Positions 1 through 8,489 of a DNA stretch of 40,960 nucleotides are shown here, piece after piece. How positions within the stretch are numbered: the stretch's first letter is position 1; every line of letters starts with the position of its first letter. The notes below the pieces were generated by a model. The model searched no databases. It was not told where the DNA came from and saw nothing but the letters and a program-made list of their open reading frames with translations. The position numbers and the translations under genes were made by a program. The stretch comes from Gammaproteobacteria bacterium UBA2168 (GTDB taxonomy: Bacteria > Pseudomonadota > Gammaproteobacteria > Pseudomonadales > Azotimanducaceae), in the NCBI GenBank assembly GCA_002327525.1, contig DCWG01000109.1, positions 786-41,745 on the forward strand, read 5' to 3'.

Positions 1-740
1 TCCGGTTCGATCATCCAGAACTCTGCGAGATGTCGGCTGGTGTTGGAGTTCTCGGCGCGAAACGTCGGGCCAAAGGTGTAGACCTTCGACATCGAGCAGG
101 CATAACTCTCCACGTTGAGCTGACCCGACACCGTGAGAAATGTCTCGGCGCCGAAGAAGTCGTCCGTATAGTCGGTATCCCGGTTGATGGAATCGAGGGT
201 GGATACGCGGAACAACTCACCCGCACCTTCGCAGTCGCTGGCTGTGATGATGGGTGTGTTGACCCATATGAAACCGTTGCGCTTGAAGTAGCCATGCACG
301 GCTTGCGCTATGGCGTTGCGCACCCGGGCGATAGCGCCGAAGGTGTTGGTGCGCGGACGCAGGTGCGCTTGGGTTCTGAGGTACTCGAACGTGTGGTGCT
401 TCTTGGCGATGGGGTAGCTTTCGGGATCGTCCACCCAGCCTACGACCTCGACTTTCTGCGCCTGTATTTCCCTGTCCTGGCCCCGCCCGGAGGATTCTAC
501 AAGTGTGCCCGTCACCCGCGCCGAGCAGCCGGTGCCCATTTCCATGATTTCGGAGGTGTAGTTCGTCAGCGAGCCGTCGGCAACGGCTTGCAGAGTGTCG
601 AAGCAGGTGCCGTCGTGTAGGTGGATGAAGGAGAAACCGCCCTTGGACGTACGGCGGGAACGTACCCAGCCCTCGATGGTGACGGTGGCGCCTACGGGGA
701 TGTCGTGTGCGAGAATCGCTTTGATGGAAGTGGCGGTCAT
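1..740 (-). CDS. asnS: asparaginyl-tRNA synthetase, N-terminal part (runs off the window)
   Basis: Charges tRNA-Asn with asparagine in the cytoplasm (class IIb synthetase). The reverse strand reads open from an ATG at 740 to the window edge, about 246 codons. Residues about 15-110 form the OB-fold anticodon-binding domain (IEGWVRSRR near the start, then FIHLHDG). The catalytic domain follows with the family signatures [32 protein letters not shown] and, at the window edge, [19 protein letters not shown] (class II motif 2 with its Arg). The acidic insert expected in AsnRS is present ([12 protein letters not shown]). Divergent from the DUF3014 gene, with an 88-bp gap that should hold both promoters. 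Only the C-terminal half is missing, because of the window boundary. AspRS is less likely because the GELF/AENSNT signatures are those of AsnRS. Confidence 0.95.
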   Translation of the reverse strand, partial: MTATSIKAILAHDIPVGATVTIEGWVRSRRTSKGGFSFIHLHDGTCFDTLQAVADGSLTNYTSEIMEMGTGCSARVTGTLVESSGRGQDREIQAQKVEVVGWVDDPESYPIAKKHHTFEYLRTQAHLRPRTNTFGAIARVRNAIAQAVHGYFKRNGFIWVNTPIITASDCEGAGELFRVSTLDSINRDTDYTDDFFGAETFLTVSGQLNVESYACSMSKVYTFGPTFRAENSNTSRHLAEFWMIEP

Positions 741-828
741 TGCATGCCGGAGTTCAGGGGAATCTGGAATGATAATGGAAATGCCACGCATCGGGATAAT
801 TCCCGCCCTCGTCGGGCCATAATGGGCC

Positions 829-1611
829 ATGCATCCCGGTTTTCTCATAGGCGGTGCGGCGCTCGCCATTGTCCTCATTCTCGTTGTTCAGTTCTGGCCG
901 CAACCTGAACAGGAGCCGCCGGCCCGCGAGCCGGTGGTCACGGCGCCGCCCGATCCCATCGTGGAGGAACAACCCGAGCCCGTACCGGTGCCACCCGTCG
1001 AAGAGCCGGTAGGAGTGGTAACAGTACCGGTCGTGACGCTTGCGGCGCTGAACGAAAGCGATGCGTTCGTACGTGAACGCATCGCTGGGCTGGGTCTGCC
1101 CGGACTCTGGACGCAACGCGACGAGCTGATCCGAAGACTCGCCGTGGTCGTAGACAATGCGGCGCGAGGTGAGCTCCCGCGCCGGCAACTCGCTTTCATG
1201 GCGCCTTCCGGAGTGTTTCCCGTGCGCGAGCGGGGTGGGCGTGTGTACCTCGACCCGGCGGGTTACGAACGCTTTGATGGCTATCTCGACACCTTGGAGG
1301 GGGTGGATCCGGTGCTTCTCAGTGACTTCCTCGCGTTGGTCGATTCACTGGTCGTCGAGGCGCTCGGTGAACTCGGTAACCGGCGCGGTGTGGTAGAGCA
1401 GGTGAGTGACGCGCTGCTGGAGCTTGAGTCTGTACCCGTGCTGTGGGTACCACCTGAATTGGTGCCCGTGGAGGCCGTCTATCAGTACGCGGACCCGCAA
1501 CTGGAGTCGCTATCGCTGTTGCAAAAACAGGTTCTGCGTATGGGACCCCGTAACGTCAACCGTTTGAAAGCCTGGCTCGGGCGTCTGAAGGCAGCCTTGC
1601 GATCTTCCTGA
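829..1611 (+). CDS. DUF3014 domain-containing membrane-anchored protein
   Basis: A 260-residue protein of unknown function. The N-terminus has one membrane segment (about residues 5-22, [15 protein letters not shown]) followed by a proline- and glutamate-rich linker (about 24-62), so the C-terminal domain probably sits in the periplasm. The globular part (about 70-258) has the DUF3014 pattern: [16 protein letters not shown] near its start, the central [15 protein letters not shown] and a C-terminal [13 protein letters not shown]. Length and architecture fit the family, which is common in gammaproteobacteria. It is transcribed away from asnS and ends face to face with the PQQ gene. The two stop codons lie in a short palindrome (1608-1620) and only 5 bp separate the genes. 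The family assignment is from recall of the pattern, not from a profile search. Confidence 0.85.
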   Translation: MHPGFLIGGAALAIVLILVVQFWPQPEQEPPAREPVVTAPPDPIVEEQPEPVPVPPVEEPVGVVTVPVVTLAALNESDAFVRERIAGLGLPGLWTQRDELIRRLAVVVDNAARGELPRRQLAFMAPSGVFPVRERGGRVYLDPAGYERFDGYLDTLEGVDPVLLSDFLALVDSLVVEALGELGNRRGVVEQVSDALLELESVPVLWVPPELVPVEAVYQYADPQLESLSLLQKQVLRMGPRNVNRLKAWLGRLKAALRSS

Positions 1612-1616
1612 CGCCG

Positions 1617-3227
1617 TCAGCGCAGGCCAAAAACGTACAGAGTTCTGCCGCCGGTGGTGACGATGCGCTGATTGCCGTCGATGGCGTATCCCATCGGGTT
1701 GGTGCGCACGGCACCTCCGGTTTGAAAATGCCACAGAGACTTTCCCGTGAGAGCGTCCAGTGCGAACACGTTGCCCTCGTTGCTGCCGCCGAACACGAGT
1801 CCTCCCGCGCTCGCCATGACGCCCGCCCAGGGTGGGGATAGCAGGGGAAATTCCCAGAGACGATCGCCCGTGGTGACATCCAGGGCGCGGATGGCGCCCG
1901 CAGCGTCGTCCCCGGCATGCGCCTGCTCGCCGCCGCCGTAGAAAGGCTGGCCTTCCTCGTATTCCACGTCTGCCTTGTAGTAGGTCGATCCCATCAGACG
2001 CACGGCGACGAAAAAGCGACCGTTGCGAGGATCTAGCGAGGGGCTGAACCAGTTGGTCGCGCCCTGCAGGCTCGGCCAGATCAGGTTGCCCTCATACGTG
2101 GGTTCGGTGTCTGGTCGTACTATTGGCCGCCCACTGGCGTCGAGCCCGTGCGCCCAGGTCTGCTTGGAGTAGGCCTGACCTGTCACGAACTCGCCATTCG
2201 TGCGATCGAGCACGTAGTAGAAGGCATTGCGGTTCGCGAGCGCCACGAGTTTGCGCCCGCCCCAATCGAACAGGACGGGTATCTGGTTGGCGTCCCAATC
2301 GTGGGTGTCGTGGGGCGTGAACTGGAAGTGCCACTGTAGCTTTCCGGTATCGGGATCGAGGGCGAGCAGAGAACAGGTGTAGAGGTTGTCGCCTGGCCGC
2401 AGGTCGCCGTTCCAGTCCGGTGCCGGATTACCGACGGTCCAGTACAGCAGGTTTAGCTGCGGATCGAACGAACCGGTCAGCCAGGTGGAGCCGCCGCCTG
2501 TGCGCCAGGATTCTCCGCCCCAGGTGTCACTGCCCGCTTCTCCGGGGGCGGGAACCGTGTGGAAGCGCCACGATCGCACTCCGCTCCTGGCGTCATAGGC
2601 ATCTAGGAAGCCGCGCACACCAGCCTCGGCACCGCTGACGCCGATGATGATCTTGTCCTTCACCGCCAGCGGCGCCAGGGTAAGGGAAAAGCCGGTGCGG
2701 TTCGCGCCCACCTGGGTTCGCCAGCGTACGGCTCCTGTGGCGGCATCGAGGGCGATCAGGTGCGCATCCAGGGTGCCGACGTACACAGTGTCGCCGAGCA
2801 GCGCCACGCCCCGGTTGACCTGGGGAAAACCGATGTGTTTTACATCTTCGGACATGGCCGGCGTATAGCTCCAGAGCTTTTTACCGGTACGCGCATCGAG
2901 CGCGGTCACCGTACTGGGTGGTTCGGTGATGTACATCACGCCGTCGGCCACGAGAGGCGTGGTTTCCACCAGACCGGCGCCGCCGCTGGCCGCCGCCGTC
3001 ATCTGATAGGCCCAGATAACTTTCAACTGACTGACGTTTTCGGTGTCGATCTGATCGAGTGAGGAATAGCGTTCCGACCGGTAGGTGCCGGAATGTGTGA
3101 GCCAGGCGTGGGGCTCGGAGGCCGCATTCACGATGCGCTGATAGCTGACATCGGCAGTGGCACCCGTGCAGACCGTCAGCAACGCCGTCGTCCATGCGTA
3201 TGCGTGCACGGTTTTCCGGGTCCTCAT
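1617..3227 (-). CDS. secreted PQQ-binding beta-propeller dehydrogenase-like protein
   Basis: A 536-residue periplasmic quinoprotein related to PQQ-dependent alcohol and glucose dehydrogenases. A signal peptide is visible (about 1-25, ending CTGATA). The body is a series of propeller repeats with the tryptophan-docking signature: TGKKLWSY, TGAVRWRT, SGVRSWRF, TGKLQWHFQ, TGDRLWEF, TGKSLWHF. The HDTHDWDANQIP segment after the fourth of these carries the acidic residues expected near the active site. No vicinal Cys pair like that of methanol dehydrogenase is present. The gene overlaps the upstream cytochrome c gene by 4 bp (translational coupling), so the cytochrome is the likely electron acceptor. 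The substrate cannot be told from sequence. At 536 residues it is at the short end for this family, but both ends look intact. Confidence 0.9.
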   Translation of the reverse strand: MRTRKTVHAYAWTTALLTVCTGATADVSYQRIVNAASEPHAWLTHSGTYRSERYSSLDQIDTENVSQLKVIWAYQMTAAASGGAGLVETTPLVADGVMYITEPPSTVTALDARTGKKLWSYTPAMSEDVKHIGFPQVNRGVALLGDTVYVGTLDAHLIALDAATGAVRWRTQVGANRTGFSLTLAPLAVKDKIIIGVSGAEAGVRGFLDAYDARSGVRSWRFHTVPAPGEAGSDTWGGESWRTGGGSTWLTGSFDPQLNLLYWTVGNPAPDWNGDLRPGDNLYTCSLLALDPDTGKLQWHFQFTPHDTHDWDANQIPVLFDWGGRKLVALANRNAFYYVLDRTNGEFVTGQAYSKQTWAHGLDASGRPIVRPDTEPTYEGNLIWPSLQGATNWFSPSLDPRNGRFFVAVRLMGSTYYKADVEYEEGQPFYGGGEQAHAGDDAAGAIRALDVTTGDRLWEFPLLSPPWAGVMASAGGLVFGGSNEGNVFALDALTGKSLWHFQTGGAVRTNPMGYAIDGNQRIVTTGGRTLYVFGLR

Positions 3228-4030
3228 GGTTCCCCCTCCAATGTCATAAGGTACGAGACGATGTCGTTCACCTGTTCAGTCGTGAGTTCGGATTCATAGC
3301 CGGGCATGAGGCTGTGACCGAACAGTTTCTCGAGCCGAGTCAGTCCCGCCTTGCTGAAACTGTGCACCGTGCCATTCAAGTCGCGCAGGAGAATGGAGAA
3401 CGCATCCTCGTTGACCCGCATGCCTTCCAGAACACGTCCATCTTCCGTATGCACGCGCACCGTCAGGTAGGCGGCGTACGGCCCCTCCATGGGTGGTGTG
3501 CCCCGTGGCTGCTCGGCTCGCGGATCAGACAGGGCGCGCAGAAGGTAGGGTGTACCTCTGCGCGCGCCTACGTCACTCAGTTCGGGGCCGACCCCGACAC
3601 CCTTGCCAGCGACTATGTGGCAGGCCGCGCAGCCGGCTGCATTCCAGTAGAGCGTTTCACCGCGCACCGCGTCACCGGGCGGCGGAAGCTGCTCCACACG
3701 GCCTAGAGATCTTACATAAGCCATCGCCTGGTAGATCTCCCTGTTCGTGAGCAGGGTGGATGGCATGCCGGTACCATCGATACCGGTCGTGATGACGTCG
3801 AATAGCTGCGCGTCATCACGTGCGTGTCTCAGGCGTGGTCGATTGAGATTGGTGCCCTCTCCGCCCTCGCCCTTCATGCCGTGACAGCGGGCGCAGTGGA
3901 TGCGAAACGTGGTCTCGCCGGCCTCGACGTCCACCTGCCCCAGGTTCACGGCCGGATCGTAGACGAATTCGGCGGCGGCGAGCGACAATGAACAGAACAG
4001 AGAGAACAAAAATAGAAATAAAATATTCAT
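3224..4030 (-). CDS. di-heme c-type cytochrome with TIGR02603-like domain
   Basis: A 268-residue exported electron carrier. Signal peptide at about 1-20 (hydrophobic, ending SLAAA). Two heme-binding CxxCH sites: CARCH at 46-50 in the first cytochrome domain (its likely Met ligand is in GTGMP, Met89) and CAACH at 134-138 in the second. The second heme site and the following YLTVRVHTEDGRVLEG region resemble the putative heme-binding domain TIGR02603 known from planctomycete-type oxidoreductase cytochromes. Its own distal Met is probably in HSLMPGY. The start codon follows directly on the stop of the FemAB-like gene, and the end overlaps the PQQ protein start by 4 bp, so the three genes are co-transcribed. 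The probable role is to pass electrons from the PQQ protein to the respiratory chain. Confidence 0.9.
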   Translation of the reverse strand: MNILFLFLFSLFCSLSLAAAEFVYDPAVNLGQVDVEAGETTFRIHCARCHGMKGEGGEGTNLNRPRLRHARDDAQLFDVITTGIDGTGMPSTLLTNREIYQAMAYVRSLGRVEQLPPPGDAVRGETLYWNAAGCAACHIVAGKGVGVGPELSDVGARRGTPYLLRALSDPRAEQPRGTPPMEGPYAAYLTVRVHTEDGRVLEGMRVNEDAFSILLRDLNGTVHSFSKAGLTRLEKLFGHSLMPGYESELTTEQVNDIVSYLMTLEGEP

Positions 4031-5230
4031 TTATTTCAATTGGTTGCGAACATTATCTAGATTTATCGTAGATTTGAACGGACTGTGTCGCTCGATGTGT
4101 TCAATGTCCTGATGGACATAACTGCGCTCGTCCTCCAGGAAGTGTGCCACCGCATCGCGAAAGCTGGCGTCGCGAATCCAGTGGGCACTGTAGGTGGCGG
4201 CTGGTAGGTAGCCGCGCGCCACCTTGTGCTGTCCCTGCGCCCCGGCTTCGACCTTTTTCAATCCGCGGTCGATGGCGAAGTCGATGGCTTGGTAATAGCA
4301 GGCCTCGAAGTGCAGAAAGCGGTGATCTTCAACGCAGCCCCAGTTGCGCCCGAACAGGGTATCGCCGCCAATGAAATTCAGTGCCCCGGCGATGTAGCGT
4401 CCGCCGCGCTTGCACATGATAAGCAGTACATCGTCGGGTAAGCGCTCGCCGATGAGGCTGAAGAATTCACGGGTGAGGTAAGGGCGCCCCCATTTGCGCG
4501 AGCCGGTATCCATGTAGAAGTGGTAGAACGCATCCCAGTGGTTCTCGGTCAGATCGCGGCCGGTGACCCATTCGATCTCGATGCCGTGGCCGAGCGCATC
4601 GCGCCGCTCACGGCGCAGGTTCTTACGCTTCTTGGAGGATAATTCGACGAGGAACTCCTCGAACGAAGCATAGCCAGGGTTGTACCAGTGGTACTGCTGA
4701 TCCAGACGCTTGAGAAAACCGATCTCCCCGGCCAGGTGCCACTGTGACTTTGGCAGGAAGGTCATGTGCAGCGAGGACACCTCTATCTGGCTGGCCACCT
4801 GAGCGCAGGCACCCATCAGGGTCTGTTCGAGCTCGGGGTTGTCCCGCACCGTGCAGGCACGCCGCCCGGCGGCCGGGGTGAACGGGATGCACGACTGTAG
4901 TTTGGGATAGTAGTCGCCGCCCGCACGGTGCCAGGCATCCGCCCAAGCATGATCGAACACGTACTCGCCCTGAGAATGGCCTTTGAGGTACATTGGCGCG
5001 ACGCCCAGCACCTCGCCTTCCTCCTCCAGAACCACGTGAAAGGGTTGCCAGCCGGTGCGCGCGGTAGCACTGCCGCTGTCCTCGAGGGTGGCGAGAAAGG
5101 CGTGATTGAGGAAGGGGTCGTACGGTAGGTGTGCGGGTTGCGCGCAGCGGTTCCACGCGTCGGCCCCGATTTCGCTCATGCTGTTGAGAATGCGGGCCGT
5201 GCGCTCGCCCTGGCTTGCTGCGGATTCCAA
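4031..5230 (-). CDS. FemAB-like / DUF482 GNAT-fold acyltransferase
   Basis: Member of the FemAB_like family (DUF482), GNAT-fold proteins often annotated as peptidoglycan-biosynthesis or general N-acyltransferases; the true substrate is not known. Visible family blocks are LPYDPFLNHAFLATLEDSGSA near the N-terminus, then VFDHAWADAW, QSCIPFTPAAGRR, the basic ELSSKKRKNLRRERR, the GSRKWGRPYLTREFF region, and a C-terminal VEAGAQGQHKVARGY. The frame stays open to a GTG at 5323, but a TTG at 5230 has a strong ribosome site (GGGAGG at 5238-5243, 7-base spacing) and gives the N-terminal length usual for the family (about 399 residues), so I chose it. First gene of the unit with cytochrome c and the PQQ protein, and divergent from the exporter operon. 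Why an acyltransferase shares this unit is unclear. Confidence 0.85.
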   Translation of the reverse strand: MESAASQGERTARILNSMSEIGADAWNRCAQPAHLPYDPFLNHAFLATLEDSGSATARTGWQPFHVVLEEEGEVLGVAPMYLKGHSQGEYVFDHAWADAWHRAGGDYYPKLQSCIPFTPAAGRRACTVRDNPELEQTLMGACAQVASQIEVSSLHMTFLPKSQWHLAGEIGFLKRLDQQYHWYNPGYASFEEFLVELSSKKRKNLRRERRDALGHGIEIEWVTGRDLTENHWDAFYHFYMDTGSRKWGRPYLTREFFSLIGERLPDDVLLIMCKRGGRYIAGALNFIGGDTLFGRNWGCVEDHRFLHFEACYYQAIDFAIDRGLKKVEAGAQGQHKVARGYLPAATYSAHWIRDASFRDAVAHFLEDERSYVHQDIEHIERHSPFKSTINLDNVRNQLK

Positions 5231-5237
5231 TATGATG

Positions 5238-5243
5238 CCTCCC
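5238..5243 (-). promoter_or_regulatory. ribosome binding site fixing a TTG start
   Basis: GGGAGG on the reverse strand, 7 bases before TTG (5230-5228). No comparable site lies before the upstream GTG at 5323 or before the downstream internal ATG. It supports the TTG as the real start of the FemAB-like gene. Confidence 0.6.
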
Positions 5244-5362
5244 GAGGTCCATTCTAAACGCACTGCTGCCGTTTCGTCGCAGCTATCCCGTGCACGCCGG
5301 CCCTTTGCTAGACTCGCCCACACTCATGATTTACATGGTTAGACCACGAGGCGCAAAGGGCC

Positions 5363-6619
5363 TTGAGCGAGACGACGGACAAGAAAGCCCTGCTCAATGA
5401 GCTGAGAATCGACCGGGGTGCGGCTCCTGAAGGCGGCGGAAAGCCGCTGAAGTGGTTCGTGCTGCTGGCATTCGCTGGTGGCGTTGGATTTGTGTTGTGG
5501 TTTTTCGAGTTCCCGACGGACGACAACCTATTGCCTGTGAGCACGGCCATTGCACGTGCCTCCACGGCCACAGCCTCCGGCAACAGTGTGCTGGATGCGA
5601 CGGGCTACGTGGTAGCACGGCGGCAGGCCACGGTCAGTTCCAAGGCCACCGGCAAAGTGGTGGAAGTGATGATCGAGGAGGGGGTTCTCGTCGAGAAGGA
5701 CCAGCTCCTCGCGCGCCTGGACGATAGCATTCCGCGTGCGCAGCTGGAGCTCGCGGAATCGCGCCTCAAGGCGACGGAACACGGTCTCGATGAACTGCGG
5801 GTCAATCTGCGCCAGGCGCGCCTGAACCTCGATCGTACGAAGGAACTCGCCGATCGCAACCTCGCGAGTCAGGCGGACCTGGATCGCGATTCGTTGTCTG
5901 TTGATGCGCTCATCGCACGTTTCGAGCGGTTTCGCCAGGATATCGTGGTCGCGGAGCGGAGTCTGGCGGTACAGCGACAATTGTTGTCCGACATGAAGAT
6001 CCGCGCGCCATTTGCCGGTGTGGTGATCGCCAAGGCGGCACAGCCTGGCGAGATGATCTCACCGGTCTCGGCCGGGGGCGGATTCACCCGCACGGGAATC
6101 TGCACCATCGTCGACATGTCGAGTCTCGAGGTGGAGGTAGATGTCAACGAGTCTTACATCAATCGCGTGCACGCGGGGCAACCGGTACAGATCACGCTGA
6201 ACGCGTATCCTGACTACCACTTCCCGGCGGAGGTCATCGCGATCATTCCCGCGGCGGATCGCAACAAGGCGACCGTCCGGGTTCGGGTGGGATTTCTCGA
6301 ACGGGACGAAAGGGTGCTGCCGGACATGGGTGTGCGGGTGGCTTTTCTGAACGAACAGGCCGAAGCGGGGCCCGGGCCCGCGCCGTTCACCGGTGTATTG
6401 GTGCCGGGACGGTCGGTGGCCGAGGACGAAGTAGGGCCGTTCGTGTTCGTGGTCGATGAAGACCGCGTACGACGGCGCACCGTGGAGTTGGGAGAGCGTG
6501 AAGGACCGCGTGTGCGCGTGCTCTCCGGCCTCGACAACGGGGAGTGGGTGGTAGCCGAGCTGTCTGGCGAATTGCTCGCCAGCCTCTCGGACGGCTCTCG
6601 TATCATGCCGGTGAACTGA
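5363..6619 (+). CDS. periplasmic adaptor (HlyD/MacA-type membrane fusion protein) of an ABC exporter
   Basis: A 418-residue inner-membrane-anchored adaptor. One membrane segment (about residues 31-48) is followed by the biotinyl-lipoyl half ATGKVVEVMIEEGVLVEKDQLLARLDD, a long alpha-helical hairpin (about 120-210, rich in Leu/Arg/Glu) and the second lipoyl half IRAPFAGVVIAKAAQPGEMI. Beta-barrel and membrane-proximal domains follow. Translation starts at TTG (5363). It is the first gene of a four-gene operon, followed after 26 bp by the ATPase, and as in MacAB systems would bridge the permeases to an outer-membrane channel; none is encoded here. A TolC-like partner elsewhere in the genome is inferred. 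Confidence 0.9.
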   Translation: MSETTDKKALLNELRIDRGAAPEGGGKPLKWFVLLAFAGGVGFVLWFFEFPTDDNLLPVSTAIARASTATASGNSVLDATGYVVARRQATVSSKATGKVVEVMIEEGVLVEKDQLLARLDDSIPRAQLELAESRLKATEHGLDELRVNLRQARLNLDRTKELADRNLASQADLDRDSLSVDALIARFERFRQDIVVAERSLAVQRQLLSDMKIRAPFAGVVIAKAAQPGEMISPVSAGGGFTRTGICTIVDMSSLEVEVDVNESYINRVHAGQPVQITLNAYPDYHFPAEVIAIIPAADRNKATVRVRVGFLERDERVLPDMGVRVAFLNEQAEAGPGPAPFTGVLVPGRSVAEDEVGPFVFVVDEDRVRRRTVELGEREGPRVRVLSGLDNGEWVVAELSGELLASLSDGSRIMPVN

Positions 6620-6645
6620 ACGCCCGCGTACTCAAGGAGAGATGA

Positions 6646-7332
6646 ATGACCGCACTGGTGAACTGCAGGAACGTTGAGAAGAGCTTCACGAAAGGCAAGC
6701 AAACCGTGGAGGTTCTGGCCGGAATAAACTTGAGTATCGAAGAAGGTGACTTCCTGGCGTTGATGGGTCCGTCGGGTTCCGGCAAGACGACGCTGCTCAA
6801 TCTCATCGGCGGCCTCGATCACCCGACGGGGGGCGAGATCGAGGTGAATGGCAAGAACCTCAACGCGCTCTCGAGCAAGGCACTGGCGCGCTGGCGTTCG
6901 GAGAACATCGGCTTCATCTTCCAGTTCTACAATCTGCTGCCGGTGCTGACTGCGCAGCGCAACGTGGAGTTGCCTTTGCTGCTGACCAAACTCACGCGAG
7001 GCCAACGTAAGAAGAACGCGGCTACGGCACTCGAAATCGTCGGCCTGGCCGATCGGGGCAAGCACAAGCCAGGTGAGCTATCCGGGGGTCAACAGCAGCG
7101 TGTTGCCATCGCACGGGCGCTCGTGGCGGACCCGAAGCTGCTGGTGTGCGACGAGCCGACCGGCGATCTCGACCGGGACACGGCCGATGAGATTCTCGAC
7201 CTGTTGCAGACCCTCAATGCTGAACACGGAAAGACCATCGTCGTGGTGACGCACGATCCGAAAGCGGCGGATCACGCACGGCACACGCTATACATGGACA
7301 AAGGTAAGCTGGCGGAGGCGGTGAGTATGTGA
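6646..7332 (+). CDS. ABC transporter ATP-binding protein (LolD/MacB-type)
   Basis: A 228-residue cytoplasmic ATPase that powers the exporter. Walker A GPSGSGKT at 41-48, Q-loop in FQFYNLLP (about 92-99), signature LSGGQQQR at 145-152, Walker B LLVCDE at 165-170 followed by the D-loop GDLD, and the switch histidine in VTHD (His203). The signature and length place it in the MacB/LolD/FtsE group, which moves lipoproteins, peptides or macrolides rather than importing solutes. A ribosome site (AAGGAGAG) precedes the ATG. Its stop overlaps the GTG start of the next permease by 4 bp, so the proteins are made together. Confidence 0.95.
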   Translation: MTALVNCRNVEKSFTKGKQTVEVLAGINLSIEEGDFLALMGPSGSGKTTLLNLIGGLDHPTGGEIEVNGKNLNALSSKALARWRSENIGFIFQFYNLLPVLTAQRNVELPLLLTKLTRGQRKKNAATALEIVGLADRGKHKPGELSGGQQQRVAIARALVADPKLLVCDEPTGDLDRDTADEILDLLQTLNAEHGKTIVVVTHDPKAADHARHTLYMDKGKLAEAVSM

Positions 7333-8489
7333 GCACTTTCTCCCTGATATGGGCAAATCTGTTTCGCAACCCCACTCGTACCTCGCTGACCGTGCTTTCG
7401 GTAGTCGTTGCATTCATGTTGTTCATGCTGCTGCGTGCCATTGCCGCCGCCTTTGCGGGCGGAGTGGACCTGGCTGGCGTGGACCGGCTGGTCGTTTCGG
7501 GCAAATACTCCGCTATAGACAGTCTGCCCATCTCACACGTACGCCAGATCCAGGCCATCGAGGGCGTGGATCTGGCCACTCATCAACACTGGTTCGGCGG
7601 TATTTACCAGGATCCCCGTAAGTTCTTCCCCAAGCACCCCGTGCCGCCGGAAACTTACTTCGAGGTGTTCGATGAGCTGATCATCGAGCCGGACGTGCTG
7701 GCTCGTTTTGCCGCGACCCGCGTGGGAGCATTGGCTACCGTTTCGCTTGCCGAGCGTTTCGGATGGAAGCCCGGCGACATCATTCCGATTCTGGGTGACA
7801 TATGGGTGAAGGAGGACGGTTCTCGACTGTGGGAGTTCGAACTGGTGGGAACCTATGCCTATCCACCGGAGCGATCCGGGGGAGACGAATTCCTGCTGCA
7901 GTACGAGTACTTCACTGAATCCGTCATCGACCATGGCAAGGATGCGGTCGGTTGGATCACGGTGCGGGTCAGCGATACCGACAGGGCCAACGAGATTGCA
8001 GGAACCATCGACAAGTTGTTCGAGAACTCGGCGGATGCGACGCGCACGGCCACGGAGGATCAGTTTCGGCGTCAATTCGCGGCACAACTCGGCGACATGG
8101 GCTTCATCACGACCATGATCCTGACGGCCGTGTTCTTCACCATCGTTCTTCTCACCGCCAATACCATGACACAGGCGCTCCGGGAGCGGATCCCGGAACT
8201 CGCCGTGCTCAAGACACTTGGATTCACGGACTCAGCGGTCTCGCTGCTGGTGCTGGGAGAGGCGCTGATGCTGTGTCTGATCGGAGGTGTGGTCGGCGTG
8301 ATTCTGGCGCTGTTTCTCGAGCCCGGTCTCAATGCGCAGGCGGTTGCGTTTATCGGTAACTTCGAGATGACACCGCTAACCATCACCTCCGCAATCGGAT
8401 TGTCTGTGTTGGTCGGCCTCATAGTCGGGGCCGTTCCGGCGGTCACCGCCAAACGTCTGACTATTGTCGATGCGCTGAGGCAACGCTAG
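7329..8489 (+). CDS. FtsX/MacB-type ABC permease, first copy
   Basis: A 386-residue permease with the FtsX/MacB plan: one N-terminal membrane helix (about 14-38), a large extracytoplasmic MacB-PCD-like domain (about 45-255), then three C-terminal helices (about 263-285, 310-335, 355-378). The segment ALRERIPELAVLKTLGF between the helices is the coupling region that contacts the ATPase. Start is GTG, overlapping the ATPase stop. It probably pairs with the second permease as a heterodimer, since two different permeases follow one ATPase. The transported substrate is unknown. Confidence 0.9.
   Translation: MSTFSLIWANLFRNPTRTSLTVLSVVVAFMLFMLLRAIAAAFAGGVDLAGVDRLVVSGKYSAIDSLPISHVRQIQAIEGVDLATHQHWFGGIYQDPRKFFPKHPVPPETYFEVFDELIIEPDVLARFAATRVGALATVSLAERFGWKPGDIIPILGDIWVKEDGSRLWEFELVGTYAYPPERSGGDEFLLQYEYFTESVIDHGKDAVGWITVRVSDTDRANEIAGTIDKLFENSADATRTATEDQFRRQFAAQLGDMGFITTMILTAVFFTIVLLTANTMTQALRERIPELAVLKTLGFTDSAVSLLVLGEALMLCLIGGVVGVILALFLEPGLNAQAVAFIGNFEMTPLTITSAIGLSVLVGLIVGAVPAVTAKRLTIVDALRQR

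Noticed and set aside
1608..1620. Palindrome CTGACG-C-CGTCAG containing both convergent stop codons
   Set aside because: Too short for a terminator and has no T-run on either side; probably chance from facing stops.
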